Shown here: piece after piece, positions 26,864 through 35,526 of the stretch
Layout: every line of letters begins with the position of its first letter
Position numbering within the stretch: the stretch's first letter is position 1
DNA from: Bombiscardovia asteroides_K
Lineage (GTDB): Bacteria; Actinomycetota; Actinomycetes; Actinomycetales; Bifidobacteriaceae
Direction of reading: 5' to 3'
Length of the DNA: 64,000 nucleotides
Assembly (NCBI RefSeq): GCF_048001765.1
Contig: NZ_CP181447.1
Location: forward strand, 310,001-374,000
Notes under the pieces: model-generated
The model's database searches: none
Told to the model about the DNA's origin: nothing
What the model saw: the letters and a program-made list of their open reading frames with translations, nothing else
Made by a program: the position numbers and the translations under genes

Positions 26864-27054
26864 GGGCTGTTCGTCTCGCTTTCCTTGGATGTTTTCCACA
26901 AGACCTTCTAGACGCACAAAAGGAAGTGGGGGTGCTGGGAGGACTGCTACAGTGGTAACCATATCGGCGCCTGATCGGTGCCATTCGATACTGATAATTC
27001 TACCCCCCGCCATGGTCACTTATGGGGCCTGCCGGGGAGTTTGGGAGGTGGGTC

Positions 27055-27711
27055 GTGCCTGCGACGACCATACATTTCGTCCGTCATGGCCAGGTTGATA
27101 ATCCCGATCATATTCTCTATGAGCGATTGCCTGGATTCCATTTGTCCGACAAGGGCAGGGCCATGGTCGAGGCTACGGCCCGCTTTATGGCCGAGGCTCC
27201 TGGCATGCGCGATCTGGAAGCCGTCTACTCCTCTCCGCTGGACAGAACCAGGGAGACCACGGCCATTCTGCTTGAGCAGATCAACCCCGCTCGTGTTCAA
27301 CACGGCTTGAAACCGTTGGAACCTATCTACGACCGTCGTCTGATTGAGGCCGGCAACGAATTCCGTGGCAGGCGCATCGGTCACGGGCAGGGAGCCCTCT
27401 GGCGACCCTCCAACCTGCGGCTGATTCTGGATCTGCGCCGTCCCAGCTGGGGGGAGTCCTATCGGCAGATCGCCCGGCGAGTAGCGGATTTCGTCCGGCA
27501 GGTCGTTCGCAGCCATCCTGACGCACAGGTCCTCGCCGTCTCGCATGAATCGCCTATCTGGTCGTATCGTCATCTCTTGGAGACCGGCCACCCCGAGCAC
27601 AATATGCTCCTTAGGGCCACTGCCCTGGCTTCGGTGACCTCCATTACCCTGGACTGTGAAACCGGCAAATTGCTGGGAATCGCCTATGCGGACCCGGCGG
27701 CAGGCGTGTAA
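27055..27711 (+). CDS. Histidine phosphatase family protein (phosphoglycerate mutase-like)
   Basis: A 218-aa protein with the branch-1 histidine phosphatase core: FVRHGQ near residue 9 (phosphorylated His), SSPLDRTRETT with the second Arg at about 57-67, and AVSHESPIWS near 165 with the second catalytic His. It starts at GTG 27055, preceded by GGGAGG; the upstream ATG in frame lacks such a site. Members include cofactor-dependent mutases and broad phosphatases; the short length argues for a phosphatase. Seventy-five bases ahead of the next gene on the same strand. Confidence 0.88.
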   Translation: MPATTIHFVRHGQVDNPDHILYERLPGFHLSDKGRAMVEATARFMAEAPGMRDLEAVYSSPLDRTRETTAILLEQINPARVQHGLKPLEPIYDRRLIEAGNEFRGRRIGHGQGALWRPSNLRLILDLRRPSWGESYRQIARRVADFVRQVVRSHPDAQVLAVSHESPIWSYRHLLETGHPEHNMLLRATALASVTSITLDCETGKLLGIAYADPAAGV

Positions 27712-27786
27712 AGACCGCTTGAGCGGCCTAGGATAGCTGGGGATACTGTCGTGGATGACTGTCCGAGAACCCGATGAAGGAGCGTG

Positions 27787-28653
27787 ATGATCATGGTGGA
27801 TGTACAGGCAAGCGCGGAGGCGATAGCCGGACGGCCCGCCCTGGCCCAGGCGGCTGAGCAGGGGGCCAGGCTGGTAGACCTTTGGCCTTTGACGAATGCC
27901 GAGCATCTGGCCAACGACGCCAAGTATGCGGAAGACCTGCAGGTGCGCATCAGCATGGTGCTGGCGCAGCTGATGACGGGCGAGGATGTGACCATCCCCG
28001 ACGCTGAATACGTCTATGAGGGCGCTGAGGACATCCCCGGTCGTCCCCAGGATTTGGTGGATGCGCTCATGGCGGCCAACGATGCCATCGAGGCGGCTGC
28101 ACAGGCGCAGGACGACCAGTCCCAGACGCTTGCGGATTTGGCTGAAACCTTGGGCAACGGTTGGGGCCAGGCTCGGCAGCAGGATGTGGCTGCTGGTGTG
28201 GCCAAGGCTGAGCAGTCCCTGGATGATCAGAACAAATCTCCCGAAACCCCTCAGAACAAGGAAGGGGTGGCCCAGGCCCTGGCTACGAGTCTGGAGATCT
28301 GCCGGGACTTGCTTCAACGGGCAGGCGCTGACCCGGATCATGCTGCGGCCGCCGCACCGGTCCTGGTTTATGTCAATGAGTTTAACGAGCGACTGGGCAT
28401 TCCCCGGGCCTTCCTGTCTGGCGAGGATGTCGTCCGCGCCCTGAAGGTACTGGATGATCCTGAGGCTTTCGCCGATCTGCTGGCCCCTCTAGTGGGCGCA
28501 GAGTGGGACCACCATCGTCAGGAGGTGCTCTGGGACCCCGAGGAAGCCAAGCGCAAGGCCAAGGAGGACGACGAGCGCAAGAGCCGCGAGGCCCTGCAGG
28601 CCAAGTTCGCCCACGTGCCCGAGGACCCCAATAAGCCCCCCGTGGAACTCTGA
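27787..28653 (+). CDS. Acidic hypothetical protein, not recognised
   Basis: A 288-aa soluble protein with no family I recognise, no signal peptide and no membrane segment. It is rich in Ala, Asp, Glu and Gln and predicted largely helical, with heptad-like stretches at about residues 85-170. The last 60 residues alternate charged blocks (EEAKRKAKEDDERKSREAL) and end with PEDPNKPPVEL. AAGGAG sits four bases before ATG 27787. It follows the phosphatase gene and ends at a strong bidirectional terminator, so the two may form an operon. GC-rich codon use matches its neighbours, which supports a genuine, long-resident gene. Confidence 0.75.
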   Translation: MIMVDVQASAEAIAGRPALAQAAEQGARLVDLWPLTNAEHLANDAKYAEDLQVRISMVLAQLMTGEDVTIPDAEYVYEGAEDIPGRPQDLVDALMAANDAIEAAAQAQDDQSQTLADLAETLGNGWGQARQQDVAAGVAKAEQSLDDQNKSPETPQNKEGVAQALATSLEICRDLLQRAGADPDHAAAAAPVLVYVNEFNERLGIPRAFLSGEDVVRALKVLDDPEAFADLLAPLVGAEWDHHRQEVLWDPEEAKRKAKEDDERKSREALQAKFAHVPEDPNKPPVEL

Positions 28654-28657
28654 GAAC

Positions 28658-28699
28658 ATCTGCCCCTCGCCTGGCCATAAGTCAAGGCGAGGGGCAGAT
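28658..28699. terminator. Bidirectional hairpin terminator
   Basis: Perfect 15-base inverted repeat ATCTGCCCCTCGCCT (28658-28672) and its complement (28685-28699) around a 12-base loop, between the convergent 27787 gene and the DUF805 gene, six bases or fewer from each stop codon. Confidence 0.75.
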
Positions 28700-28704
28700 T
28701 GGAT

Positions 28705-29697
28705 TCAGCGGTCGAAACGGATTCCTCGTGGATCGCTGGGCCTGGCCAGCAGAATGATACCAGCGACGGTTCCGGCGAGCATGATCAATACGCCCAAGCC
28801 AAGTAGGGAGAGCGAGGATTCCGGATGCCCGTCTGCAATAGCCACGATGGCGAAGATCAGAGGGATGCTGCCCACCAGTTCGCTTACGAAGGGCAGGAGT
28901 ATCCAGAAGCCGGACATATTGGTGTCATGAAGGCGCCGTATGCTCACGGCCAGATTGGGTATGAAAAGTCCTATGGTGACCAGGAGGGACAGAATCCGTC
29001 CCACAAAGGTGGATCCTGAGCTGATGATCGAGATCGCAAGGTTGATGAGGAAGATCATTAGAAAAGCCCACCAGAATTCCCCACGCGAGGCCCTTCCGGA
29101 GAAGACGGAATATTTGACGAAGAACCGCTTGCAGGCGTTTACGAAGTCAATGCCGTACCAGGGTGCGTTCAGTGGCGGCTCGCCATTGTATCCGGCATCC
29201 GCATAGGGATAGGCCGGATACTGCGGGACCTGAGGTCCGGGCTGGTACCCTGCCTGATATCCGGATTGGTAGCCTGCCTGCGACCAACCCTCAGGCGACT
29301 GATAAGAGTTGTTAGATGTATAGCCAGCCGGCGGGGTTGTGCCATTGGCCTGGCCGGGATCCGGACCTTGACCGTAGGGTGCCTGCTGCTGTTGACCATA
29401 AGACTGTTGACCCTGTGGCTGTTGACCGTATGGCTGCCCCTGATATGGCTGTTCCCGGCGGTAATCGTCGGCAGGTCTTTGGGCTTCGCTGATTGGATGG
29501 TAGATATCGCTCTGATCCGAAGCTGCCGGCGCATAACCGGATTGTCCTGGTTGAGGTTGATTCAGGTAAGCCGCGGGTCCTGAGCCGGTTCCGTCTGCCT
29601 GATCGTTCCGGGGCCAGCCGTTGCCCGGACCTTGATTGGCTGAACCCTGGCCATTGGGGGCCTGGTTCCCGTTGCTGGTATCATCTGGATGGCTCAT
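28705..29697 (-). CDS. DUF805 membrane protein with long Gln/Gly/Tyr-rich N-terminus
   Basis: A 330-aa protein. Residues 1-175 are low-complexity, rich in Gln, Gly, Pro and Tyr, with repeats such as YGQQPQGQQSYGQQQQ. They are followed by a DUF805 domain (about 185-325) with its marks GRASRGEFWW and RRLHDTNMSGFW and four transmembrane helices. DUF805 function is unknown; proline/glutamine-rich cytoplasmic tails of this kind are common on actinobacterial envelope proteins. ATG 29697 is used because the conserved polar start follows a GAGGG site; 33 upstream codons look non-coding. Confidence 0.85.
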   Translation of the reverse strand: MSHPDDTSNGNQAPNGQGSANQGPGNGWPRNDQADGTGSGPAAYLNQPQPGQSGYAPAASDQSDIYHPISEAQRPADDYRREQPYQGQPYGQQPQGQQSYGQQQQAPYGQGPDPGQANGTTPPAGYTSNNSYQSPEGWSQAGYQSGYQAGYQPGPQVPQYPAYPYADAGYNGEPPLNAPWYGIDFVNACKRFFVKYSVFSGRASRGEFWWAFLMIFLINLAISIISSGSTFVGRILSLLVTIGLFIPNLAVSIRRLHDTNMSGFWILLPFVSELVGSIPLIFAIVAIADGHPESSLSLLGLGVLIMLAGTVAGIILLARPSDPRGIRFDR

Positions 29698-29876
29698 GGA
29701 TATCGTCCCTCTCATCTTCTGTCGGTTATTCCGGATCAGACTTCTTCGTATATCCCTATTATGGCAGGCCAACTCTTCTGCTTGCCAATCATGCATAACT
29801 CAGGGGATAGGAGGCTCGTCATATTTCCTTTGGACGGTCTGTCAGATTCGGTATGTGATTGCTGCTGCAGGCTTCT

Positions 29877-30665
29877 TCACTCGTCGTCCGGATTGACCAT
29901 ATGATCATCGCCGGCATCGCCCAGCAGTAGCCGTTCCGTCAGGGTGATCAGGCCCAGTAGGAGGGCGGTCAGCAGGATGATGACCAGGGTGGCCGAAAAG
30001 ATCAGCGGGGTCCTAAAGGAGTTGAAGGCCGATTGCAGCCATATGCCCAGGCCGTTCCTGGCACCCAGATACTCCGAGGTGGCCGCGGTCGCGAAGACAT
30101 AGGCGGCGCTGATGCGCAGACCGCCGAAGATCTGCCCGGCTGCCACTCGCAACTTGACGTGCCAGAGGGTCCAAATTCGAGTTGCCCCGCAATTCAGCGC
30201 TACATCCTGGTAGAAGCGGGGCACGGATTTGAGTCCCCGGTAGGTTTGGACCACTATAGGAAAAAGCGCGAAGACGGCCACGATGACCACCTTGCCCACT
30301 GGCTCGAATCCGAACCAGATTACGAAAAGGGGGGCGATGGTAATCAGAGGAATCATCTGTGCGCCTGCGATCAGGGGGTAGAGGGCGTCGTGCAGGGTTT
30401 GCCAGCTGTAGAGGGCCAGGCCGATCACTATTCCCAGGACCGAGGCCAGGAGGAAGCCCAGAAGGCCCTCAAGGGTGGTGATGGCGGTGGCAGGCAGCAG
30501 GTCCTCCCGGGACTGCACTGTGGCAGCCAGGATTCGGCTGGGTGCCGGCAGAACCTGTTCGCTGACTCCGCCCAGGTGGGCAGCCAGCTCCCAGATGATC
30601 AGGAGCGCCAGCAGGGTGAGGGTCGGAGGCAGTGCCCGGGTTCCGCTCTGCTTCCGCACCCTCAT
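29877..30665 (-). CDS. ABC transporter permease, ThiX-like (pyrimidine/thiamin precursor uptake)
   Basis: A 262-aa BPD-type permease with six helices and the EAA loop of the SsuC/TauC/ThiX family (VALNCGATRIWTLWHVKLR at about residues 159-177). Its ATG overlaps the stop of the binding-protein gene as ATGA, so both belong to one importer. Inferred substrate: hydroxymethylpyrimidine-like thiamin precursor, from the binding protein. The ATPase subunit is not adjacent. Confidence 0.85.
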   Translation of the reverse strand: MRVRKQSGTRALPPTLTLLALLIIWELAAHLGGVSEQVLPAPSRILAATVQSREDLLPATAITTLEGLLGFLLASVLGIVIGLALYSWQTLHDALYPLIAGAQMIPLITIAPLFVIWFGFEPVGKVVIVAVFALFPIVVQTYRGLKSVPRFYQDVALNCGATRIWTLWHVKLRVAAGQIFGGLRISAAYVFATAATSEYLGARNGLGIWLQSAFNSFRTPLIFSATLVIILLTALLLGLITLTERLLLGDAGDDHMVNPDDE

Positions 30666-31765
30666 TGACCGGCTGCTTCCCGAACGTAGCGATCAGTCCA
30701 TAAGTCCGTAGCCTGAGGGGCCTTGTTTGGGTCGCCCTTCTTGGCGTCCCGGTAGGTGCCTGCCTTGAACTGGAAGTCCAGATAGTCCTGGGCGTCCTTG
30801 ACGTTGATAAGCCCGCTGATGCTTTTTTGATCCGGGCTGTCAACCCAGTACCCCTCCTTGACGATGCTCTCCATGGAACGCTTGGCCAAGGTTGGATCGA
30901 TGGCTGATCCCTTGGTCTCCTTGACCAGGATGTCCGCCGCCTGGTCGGGATGGCTCAGGGCGTAGTTATAGCCCTTCAGGCAGGCCTTGACGAATGCCGT
31001 CAGGGCGCGACGGTGGCCGGCTTGCTGTAGCCAGGAATTCTTGACCACGAAGCCCAGCTGGTCGGGGTTGCCGGGCACCCCCCAGTCGGCCTGGGTGAAG
31101 CAGTGCAGGGCCGGGCCCTTGAGCTCGCTCTCCACACCCTCCCAGTTGGCATAGAACCCAGCAAAGTCGCCCTTCCCGCTGGTCAGGGTGGCGAAGGTGT
31201 TGGTGCCGCTGGTCACCCGCTTGAAGTCGCCTTTGCCGCCTGCATAGCGGATCATCTGCTTGACCACAGCCGTCTGCTCGGCCGAGCCGAAGCTGACGAA
31301 GGTCTTGCCGTCGAAGTTCTTGGGTGTTTGGATGTCGGTGCGCGAGGCCAACGAGCACCAGCGCGCCACGGAATGCTGGCCTATGTTGAAGACCTGCCGC
31401 AGGTCGGCTCCCTGGGAGTTGAAGGTGGCCAGGTTGCTCAGCTTGGAGAAGCCTACGTCGGCGACCCCGTTCTGAACGGAGGTCTCGGCTCCTGCCTGGG
31501 CCGTCGGCAGGATGGTCAGCCTCAGGCCGGCCTTGTCGAAGTAGCCCAGGTGCCGGGCCACGTAGATGCCCACATGATTGGTGTTGGGCGTCCAGTCCAG
31601 CATGAAGGAGAGCTTGGAGCCGTCATCGGCCTTGTTCTCTGCCCCCTTGGCCCCGCAGGCTGCGCTCGTAGCCGCCATACAGAGCGCCGCTGCCAGGGCG
31701 AGCGCCCGTACGATCAGTTTGTGGCCGGGAAGTCTCCTGAAGCCGCTATTCTCCGACATGCTCAT
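30662..31765 (-). CDS. NMT1/THI5-like substrate-binding lipoprotein (ThiY-like)
   Basis: A 367-aa secreted lipoprotein with a basic N-terminus, a hydrophobic segment at about residues 18-36, and a lipobox ending TSAAC near residue 41. The mature protein starts with LSFMLDWTPNTNHVGIYVA, the hallmark of ThiY/NMT1 proteins that bind formyl-amino-hydroxymethylpyrimidine. ATG 31765 follows AAGG by eight bases and is preferred over GTG 31774. ATGA overlap with the permease gene. No thiamin-pyrophosphate riboswitch was recognised upstream, although a short GGCACC/GGTGCC hairpin (31786-31800) lies near the ribosome-binding site. Confidence 0.87.
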   Translation of the reverse strand: MSMSENSGFRRLPGHKLIVRALALAAALCMAATSAACGAKGAENKADDGSKLSFMLDWTPNTNHVGIYVARHLGYFDKAGLRLTILPTAQAGAETSVQNGVADVGFSKLSNLATFNSQGADLRQVFNIGQHSVARWCSLASRTDIQTPKNFDGKTFVSFGSAEQTAVVKQMIRYAGGKGDFKRVTSGTNTFATLTSGKGDFAGFYANWEGVESELKGPALHCFTQADWGVPGNPDQLGFVVKNSWLQQAGHRRALTAFVKACLKGYNYALSHPDQAADILVKETKGSAIDPTLAKRSMESIVKEGYWVDSPDQKSISGLINVKDAQDYLDFQFKAGTYRDAKKGDPNKAPQATDLWTDRYVREAAGQ

Positions 31766-32080
31766 TACTGTCACCTTGCCTCTCCGGCACCCCTGGTGCC
31801 CATCCGCATCGGGGCCGCTACGGGAAGGTGAGGAGCCCGCGCGACGATCCGATACGGTCTTGACCGATGGAATTCTGCGATGTGTGCTACGGCTGCTGCC
31901 ACCAGCCGCGCGAACAAGACCACTCTAGTCCAACCCAGCCGGTCCTGCCTCGCCGTGATGAAAGGTTGCATCATTTTGCCCTTATACTGGAGACTCACGA
32001 GAGGTCCGTGCGGGCCGACCGCTGTCGGTCTCGTCCGGAGCAAGACAACCGATTTCGGTAGGGTTCGACGGAGGGTTCCC
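31766..32080. promoter_or_regulatory. Divergent promoter region between thiY-like and lacI-family genes
   Basis: About 315 non-coding bases. Visible structures are a short hairpin at 31786-31800 near the ThiY-like start and a compact palindrome CGGTC-TT-GACCG at 31855-31866, which could be an operator. A TATACT hexamer near 31985 could serve the lacI-family gene. No riboswitch consensus was found. Confidence 0.3.
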
Positions 32081-33085
32081 ATGTCGGTGACCATCAGTGA
32101 TGTGGCCAAGCAGGCGGGCATGTCCGTATCCACGGTCTCCCAGGCGCTCAATGACAAGGGACGCATCTCCCCGCCCACCAAGGACAGGGTTCGTAGGGCG
32201 GCCATGGAGCTGGGTTACATCCCAGACAGCCGAGCCCGTTCCATGCGATCCTCGCGCTCGCATGCCGTAGGTCTGCTGGTCCCTGACATCCGCAACCCTT
32301 ATTTCTCCGAGCTGGTCTACGCCGTCCAGGACCAGCTCTACTCGGCCGGCTACGCGCCCCTGATCGGCGTGTCCTCTTGCCAGGGCAGCAGGCAGGAGGA
32401 CTATTACCGCATCCTTCTGTCTCGGCATATGGACGGTGTGCTGGTCGTGCCTGACGGGCCCACGTCGCCCATGCTGCGCACCATGCTGGCGCGAGAATTC
32501 CCCGTTGTTTTCGTGGATCGCCCTGACCAGACCCTACCCGGCGTCCCTCTGGTGGACTCCGACCCTGTGCCCGGCTTGGAGGCAGCCCTGGACGCTCTTG
32601 CGGCCAGGGGAAGCAGACGAGTGGCCTTCGTCCCAGGCCCAGAGAGCCGCTCCTACACCTTCCGCGAGCGCGAGCAGGCTTTCCTGGACGGCGTGGATGC
32701 CCGTCAGGGGTTGACGGGGTTGGTGGTCCGCCAAGGGTTTGAGGACCGTCCCCGGGCGGCCTCGACCATGCGCCACCTGCTCGGCCAAGGGGTGGACGCG
32801 GTCATCTTCGGATACTCGGCTGATGCCATCAAGGCTGTCGCCATGGAGTGGGAGGGTGATTTGCGCTCGCGTGTGCCCCTGGTCTCCTTCGATGATCTGG
32901 AGGTCTTTCAACTGATCAGTCCCCAGGTTTCGGTCATCTCCCAGCAGGTGGATCGCATGGGTCGCCAGGGCGTTGACATGCTCCTGTCCATGATCGAGCC
33001 GGGGCGGCAGGCTCCGGAAGGCATGAGCGTGGATCGCCGTCTACGCACCCAAACTCTATTCGTGCCAAGGGGTCTGCTGGCCTAG
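32081..33085 (+). CDS. LacI-family transcriptional regulator
   Basis: A 334-aa regulator with an N-terminal LacI helix-turn-helix (VTISDVAKQAGMSVSTVSQA, about residues 3-22) and hinge, then a periplasmic-binding-protein-like effector domain (VGLLVPDIRNPYFSELV onward, ending SVISQQVDRMGRQGVDMLL). GGAGGG stands before ATG 32081; a longer frame starting at 31880 has no LacI sequence before that point. Next on the same strand are an MFS carrier and a metallo-hydrolase, the probable targets. A sugar-type effector is likely but not deducible. Confidence 0.92.
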   Translation: MSVTISDVAKQAGMSVSTVSQALNDKGRISPPTKDRVRRAAMELGYIPDSRARSMRSSRSHAVGLLVPDIRNPYFSELVYAVQDQLYSAGYAPLIGVSSCQGSRQEDYYRILLSRHMDGVLVVPDGPTSPMLRTMLAREFPVVFVDRPDQTLPGVPLVDSDPVPGLEAALDALAARGSRRVAFVPGPESRSYTFREREQAFLDGVDARQGLTGLVVRQGFEDRPRAASTMRHLLGQGVDAVIFGYSADAIKAVAMEWEGDLRSRVPLVSFDDLEVFQLISPQVSVISQQVDRMGRQGVDMLLSMIEPGRQAPEGMSVDRRLRTQTLFVPRGLLA

Positions 33086-33165
33086 TAATCTATTGCGTTC
33101 ATACGTTCTCTTCTGGTCGTTTATAAAAACCCGACTGTTCGGTTATCGCCGGACCGTGCCGTGTC

Positions 33166-33177
33166 GGGGGGGGGGGG
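33166..33177 (+). repeat. Homopolymeric tract of 12 G
   Basis: An uninterrupted run of 12 G lies 136 bases upstream of the MFS gene and 80 bases after the lacI-family gene. Such tracts are prone to slipped-strand length change; here it lies in or near the promoter region. Confidence 0.9.
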
Positions 33178-33191
33178 TAGCTTTTTGCCCT

Positions 33192-33210
33192 GTGAACTAA
33201 AAGGGTTCAC
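33192..33210. promoter_or_regulatory. Inverted repeat upstream of MFS/metallo-hydrolase operon
   Basis: GTGAAC and GTTCAC in inverted orientation around seven bases, about 100 bases before the MFS start and 14 bases after the G tract. A plausible operator for the adjacent LacI-family regulator, although its spacing is wider than the compact LacI consensus. Confidence 0.4.
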
Positions 33211-33313
33211 GACTCCACGGGATTGAGTGATTCGAAGCAGAGTCGCTCTTACGTGGGTGGGCGGTTTCGCCCGGGTGCGTTGAAGCACCATCAACCCTAT
33301 AAGGAGATTGGTA

Positions 33314-34624
33314 ATGAAGTGGCTCTTGGACTACTTGGGTATGTCTCGAAAACAGTTTGGTATTTTCATAGTCATTACCTTATCCACCTGTATCTATTGG
33401 TTTTCCAGCATCAAGAGTGTAATTTACGAACCCTTTCGCCAAGCTCTAGGGGTATCTAATGCCCAGCTTGGATTTTTGCTGGGTCTCATAGGCTTCGTGC
33501 AGATATTCGGTTACGCCCTGTTGGGCTGGTTGCAGGATTTGTTGCCTATCCGCAAGCTCATCGCCGTGGATCTGTGGGGTTATGGAATATTCGCCCTCAT
33601 TCTGGGCCTAGTGCCTCATCTGCCATACTGGTTCCTGATACTGGCTTTCGCGGCCTTTGGCTTTTTCGGCGACGCCATCTATTGGCCAACAATTCAGAAG
33701 TCGACTAAGAGTTTGGCCACGGAGCGGACGCAGGCTGCCGCTTTCAGCACTCAGGAATGTATACGATCCGCCATCGGACTGGTGCTTAATGCCTGCACCT
33801 TAGGATTGTTCACGCTCGGGGGCTCGCAGATCTTCGGCGCTCGCATCGCTATGTGCACCTACCCGGTGTGCATGATGCTCTACTCTTTCGTCGTGCTTCG
33901 GTTTATTCCCAAGGACTTCCTGCATGAACAGGCTGGCGCAGTCAAGGGCAAGGCCCCCAAAAACAACGGGGCTGCGATGGTCCTGCGGGCTATGAAACTA
34001 CCGATAGTGTGGACTACAGGCTTCGGTGCGGCTGCCACTTATTTGATCTACGTGGCTGCCAACACTTACTTTCTTCCTTTCGTCCAGGCATCATTCAAAC
34101 TGTCTGATGCGGCTGCGGGTCTTTTCGGCATAGTCAATTCCGGGCTTATGGGTCTGATCGCGGCGGCTTTGTCGGGTGTGCTAGCCACAAAGAGGTTTAA
34201 GACAACCCCCCAGTGGATGGCGCTGCTCTATGTCATCGTTTGTGTCATCAGCATATCGGTCATCTTCACGCCCCGAAGCTCGGGATGGATGATTCCTGTG
34301 GTCGTCCTCTGCTGCCTCGTGACTTTCATCTGTGTGGCTTTGCGCGCCGTCTACTATGCACCCATAGGTGAGTACGGGGTAGATTCAGAGATCTCGGCCA
34401 CCGCCATGTCCATTGCCTCATTCATCGGGTATTGCCCCTCGTTCTTTGCTTACATGCTCTTTGGAGCCATCATCGACAATTTCGACACCCAAAAGGCATA
34501 TAACCTGATCTTTGGCATGCTGGCGATCTTCAGTGTTTTGGGAATTCTGGTCTGCCTGGTTGGCAACAGGGTCATACTTCGCAAACGCTATGCCGAGTCG
34601 CATGACGTGTCTGCCCAGGCATGA
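33314..34624 (+). CDS. MFS transporter (LacI-linked)
   Basis: A 436-aa major facilitator with 12 helices. The loop after helix 2 reads LGWLQDLLPIRKLIAVDLWGYG, a degenerate motif A. AAGGAG precedes ATG 33314. Thirty-five bases separate it from the metallo-hydrolase gene, so the two are co-transcribed. Glycerol-phosphate- or sugar-phosphate-type carriers share this overall pattern, but no diagnostic residue allows a substrate call. Codon use is slightly AT-richer than in the neighbours. Confidence 0.82.
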   Translation: MKWLLDYLGMSRKQFGIFIVITLSTCIYWFSSIKSVIYEPFRQALGVSNAQLGFLLGLIGFVQIFGYALLGWLQDLLPIRKLIAVDLWGYGIFALILGLVPHLPYWFLILAFAAFGFFGDAIYWPTIQKSTKSLATERTQAAAFSTQECIRSAIGLVLNACTLGLFTLGGSQIFGARIAMCTYPVCMMLYSFVVLRFIPKDFLHEQAGAVKGKAPKNNGAAMVLRAMKLPIVWTTGFGAAATYLIYVAANTYFLPFVQASFKLSDAAAGLFGIVNSGLMGLIAAALSGVLATKRFKTTPQWMALLYVIVCVISISVIFTPRSSGWMIPVVVLCCLVTFICVALRAVYYAPIGEYGVDSEISATAMSIASFIGYCPSFFAYMLFGAIIDNFDTQKAYNLIFGMLAIFSVLGILVCLVGNRVILRKRYAESHDVSAQA

Positions 34625-34659
34625 AGATTTCCATCTATCACAAAGGAGTATGAACAATT

Positions 34660-35526
34660 ATGAAATTTGAACACCTAGGGACAGCTGCAGCCGAAAGGAT
34701 CCCCGGCATTTTCTGCATGTGTGATCTATGTAAGCAGGCCAGATGCATCGGAGGCAAGGAAATTCGTACCCAGTCCCAGGCTCTGGTTGATGATGCACTC
34801 CTGCTTGATTTCCCTGGTGATACTTATTGTCATTTTATTAATAATGACAACTTTGATCTGCCGGCAATTACCCAGCTCTTCATCACTCACTGGCACTCTG
34901 ATCATTTTTACGGTGAGGATCTGGCTTATCGCATGGATTCATATGCCGATGACAATCCCACCCACATGGATGTCTATGGCTCTGAAACAGTCAAAGGCTT
35001 TTACGAGCGGGCTTTCTTCCTGGAGGAGCATTACGATTACGACAAGTTAACGTATCATGCACTTCATCCTGGTGACAGCGTCACTGTGACGGCTGGGAAT
35101 GGCAGGACCTACACGGTATACGCTTTTGAAGCCAAGCATGGCCATCATTTCGGCGATTGTCTCTTCTACGGACTGACAGACGGTCAAGTCGGTCTGCTGT
35201 ATGCGCATGATACGGCCTACTTCTATGAATCGACCTGGAAGGACTTGGCCAAAGCTGGGCTTAAATACGACTACGTTTCCTTGGATTGCACCCATGGGCT
35301 GACTGATTTCAGCTCCGACGTCCACATGAACTTTTCTGACAATCTGCGAGTCAGGGATCGCATGGTGAAGATGGGACTGGCCGATTCGCACACTATGTTC
35401 GTGTGCAACCATTTCTCTCATCACGGCAATGCCAGTTATGAACAGATGCAGGAGGCCGCCGTCAAAGAGGGGTTTGTCAGCTCTTACGATGGAATGGTGA
35501 CGAACATCCAGCCCCAAGCAGTCTAA
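34660..35526 (+). CDS. Metallo-beta-lactamase-fold hydrolase, PhnP-like
   Basis: A 288-aa MBL-fold protein. CMCDLC at residues 19-24 gives the CxCxxC zinc site known from PhnP, the cyclic phosphodiesterase of phosphonate catabolism. THWHSDHF near residue 86 is the metal-binding HxHxDH motif; further His/Asp ligands are in YAHDTAYF and NHFSHHGN. AAAGGAG lies before its ATG. No other phosphonate gene is near. With a LacI-type regulator and an MFS carrier in front, it may process an imported phospho-diester or lactone-like compound. The CxCxxC site makes a PhnP relationship more likely than a generic MBL. Confidence 0.82.
   Translation: MKFEHLGTAAAERIPGIFCMCDLCKQARCIGGKEIRTQSQALVDDALLLDFPGDTYCHFINNDNFDLPAITQLFITHWHSDHFYGEDLAYRMDSYADDNPTHMDVYGSETVKGFYERAFFLEEHYDYDKLTYHALHPGDSVTVTAGNGRTYTVYAFEAKHGHHFGDCLFYGLTDGQVGLLYAHDTAYFYESTWKDLAKAGLKYDYVSLDCTHGLTDFSSDVHMNFSDNLRVRDRMVKMGLADSHTMFVCNHFSHHGNASYEQMQEAAVKEGFVSSYDGMVTNIQPQAV

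Noticed and set aside
25526..27019. Starting the MFS gene at 27019
   Set aside because: It would overlap the promoter of the divergent phosphatase gene, and the extra codons have non-coding third-position composition.
27016..28341. 441-codon minus-strand open frame across the phosphatase and hypothetical genes
   Set aside because: It covers two plus-strand genes with ribosome-binding sites and has no family resemblance.
31766..32080. TPP riboswitch upstream of the ThiY-like gene
   Set aside because: Looked for because of the thiamin-type importer; the CUGAGA and other core elements are absent on either strand.
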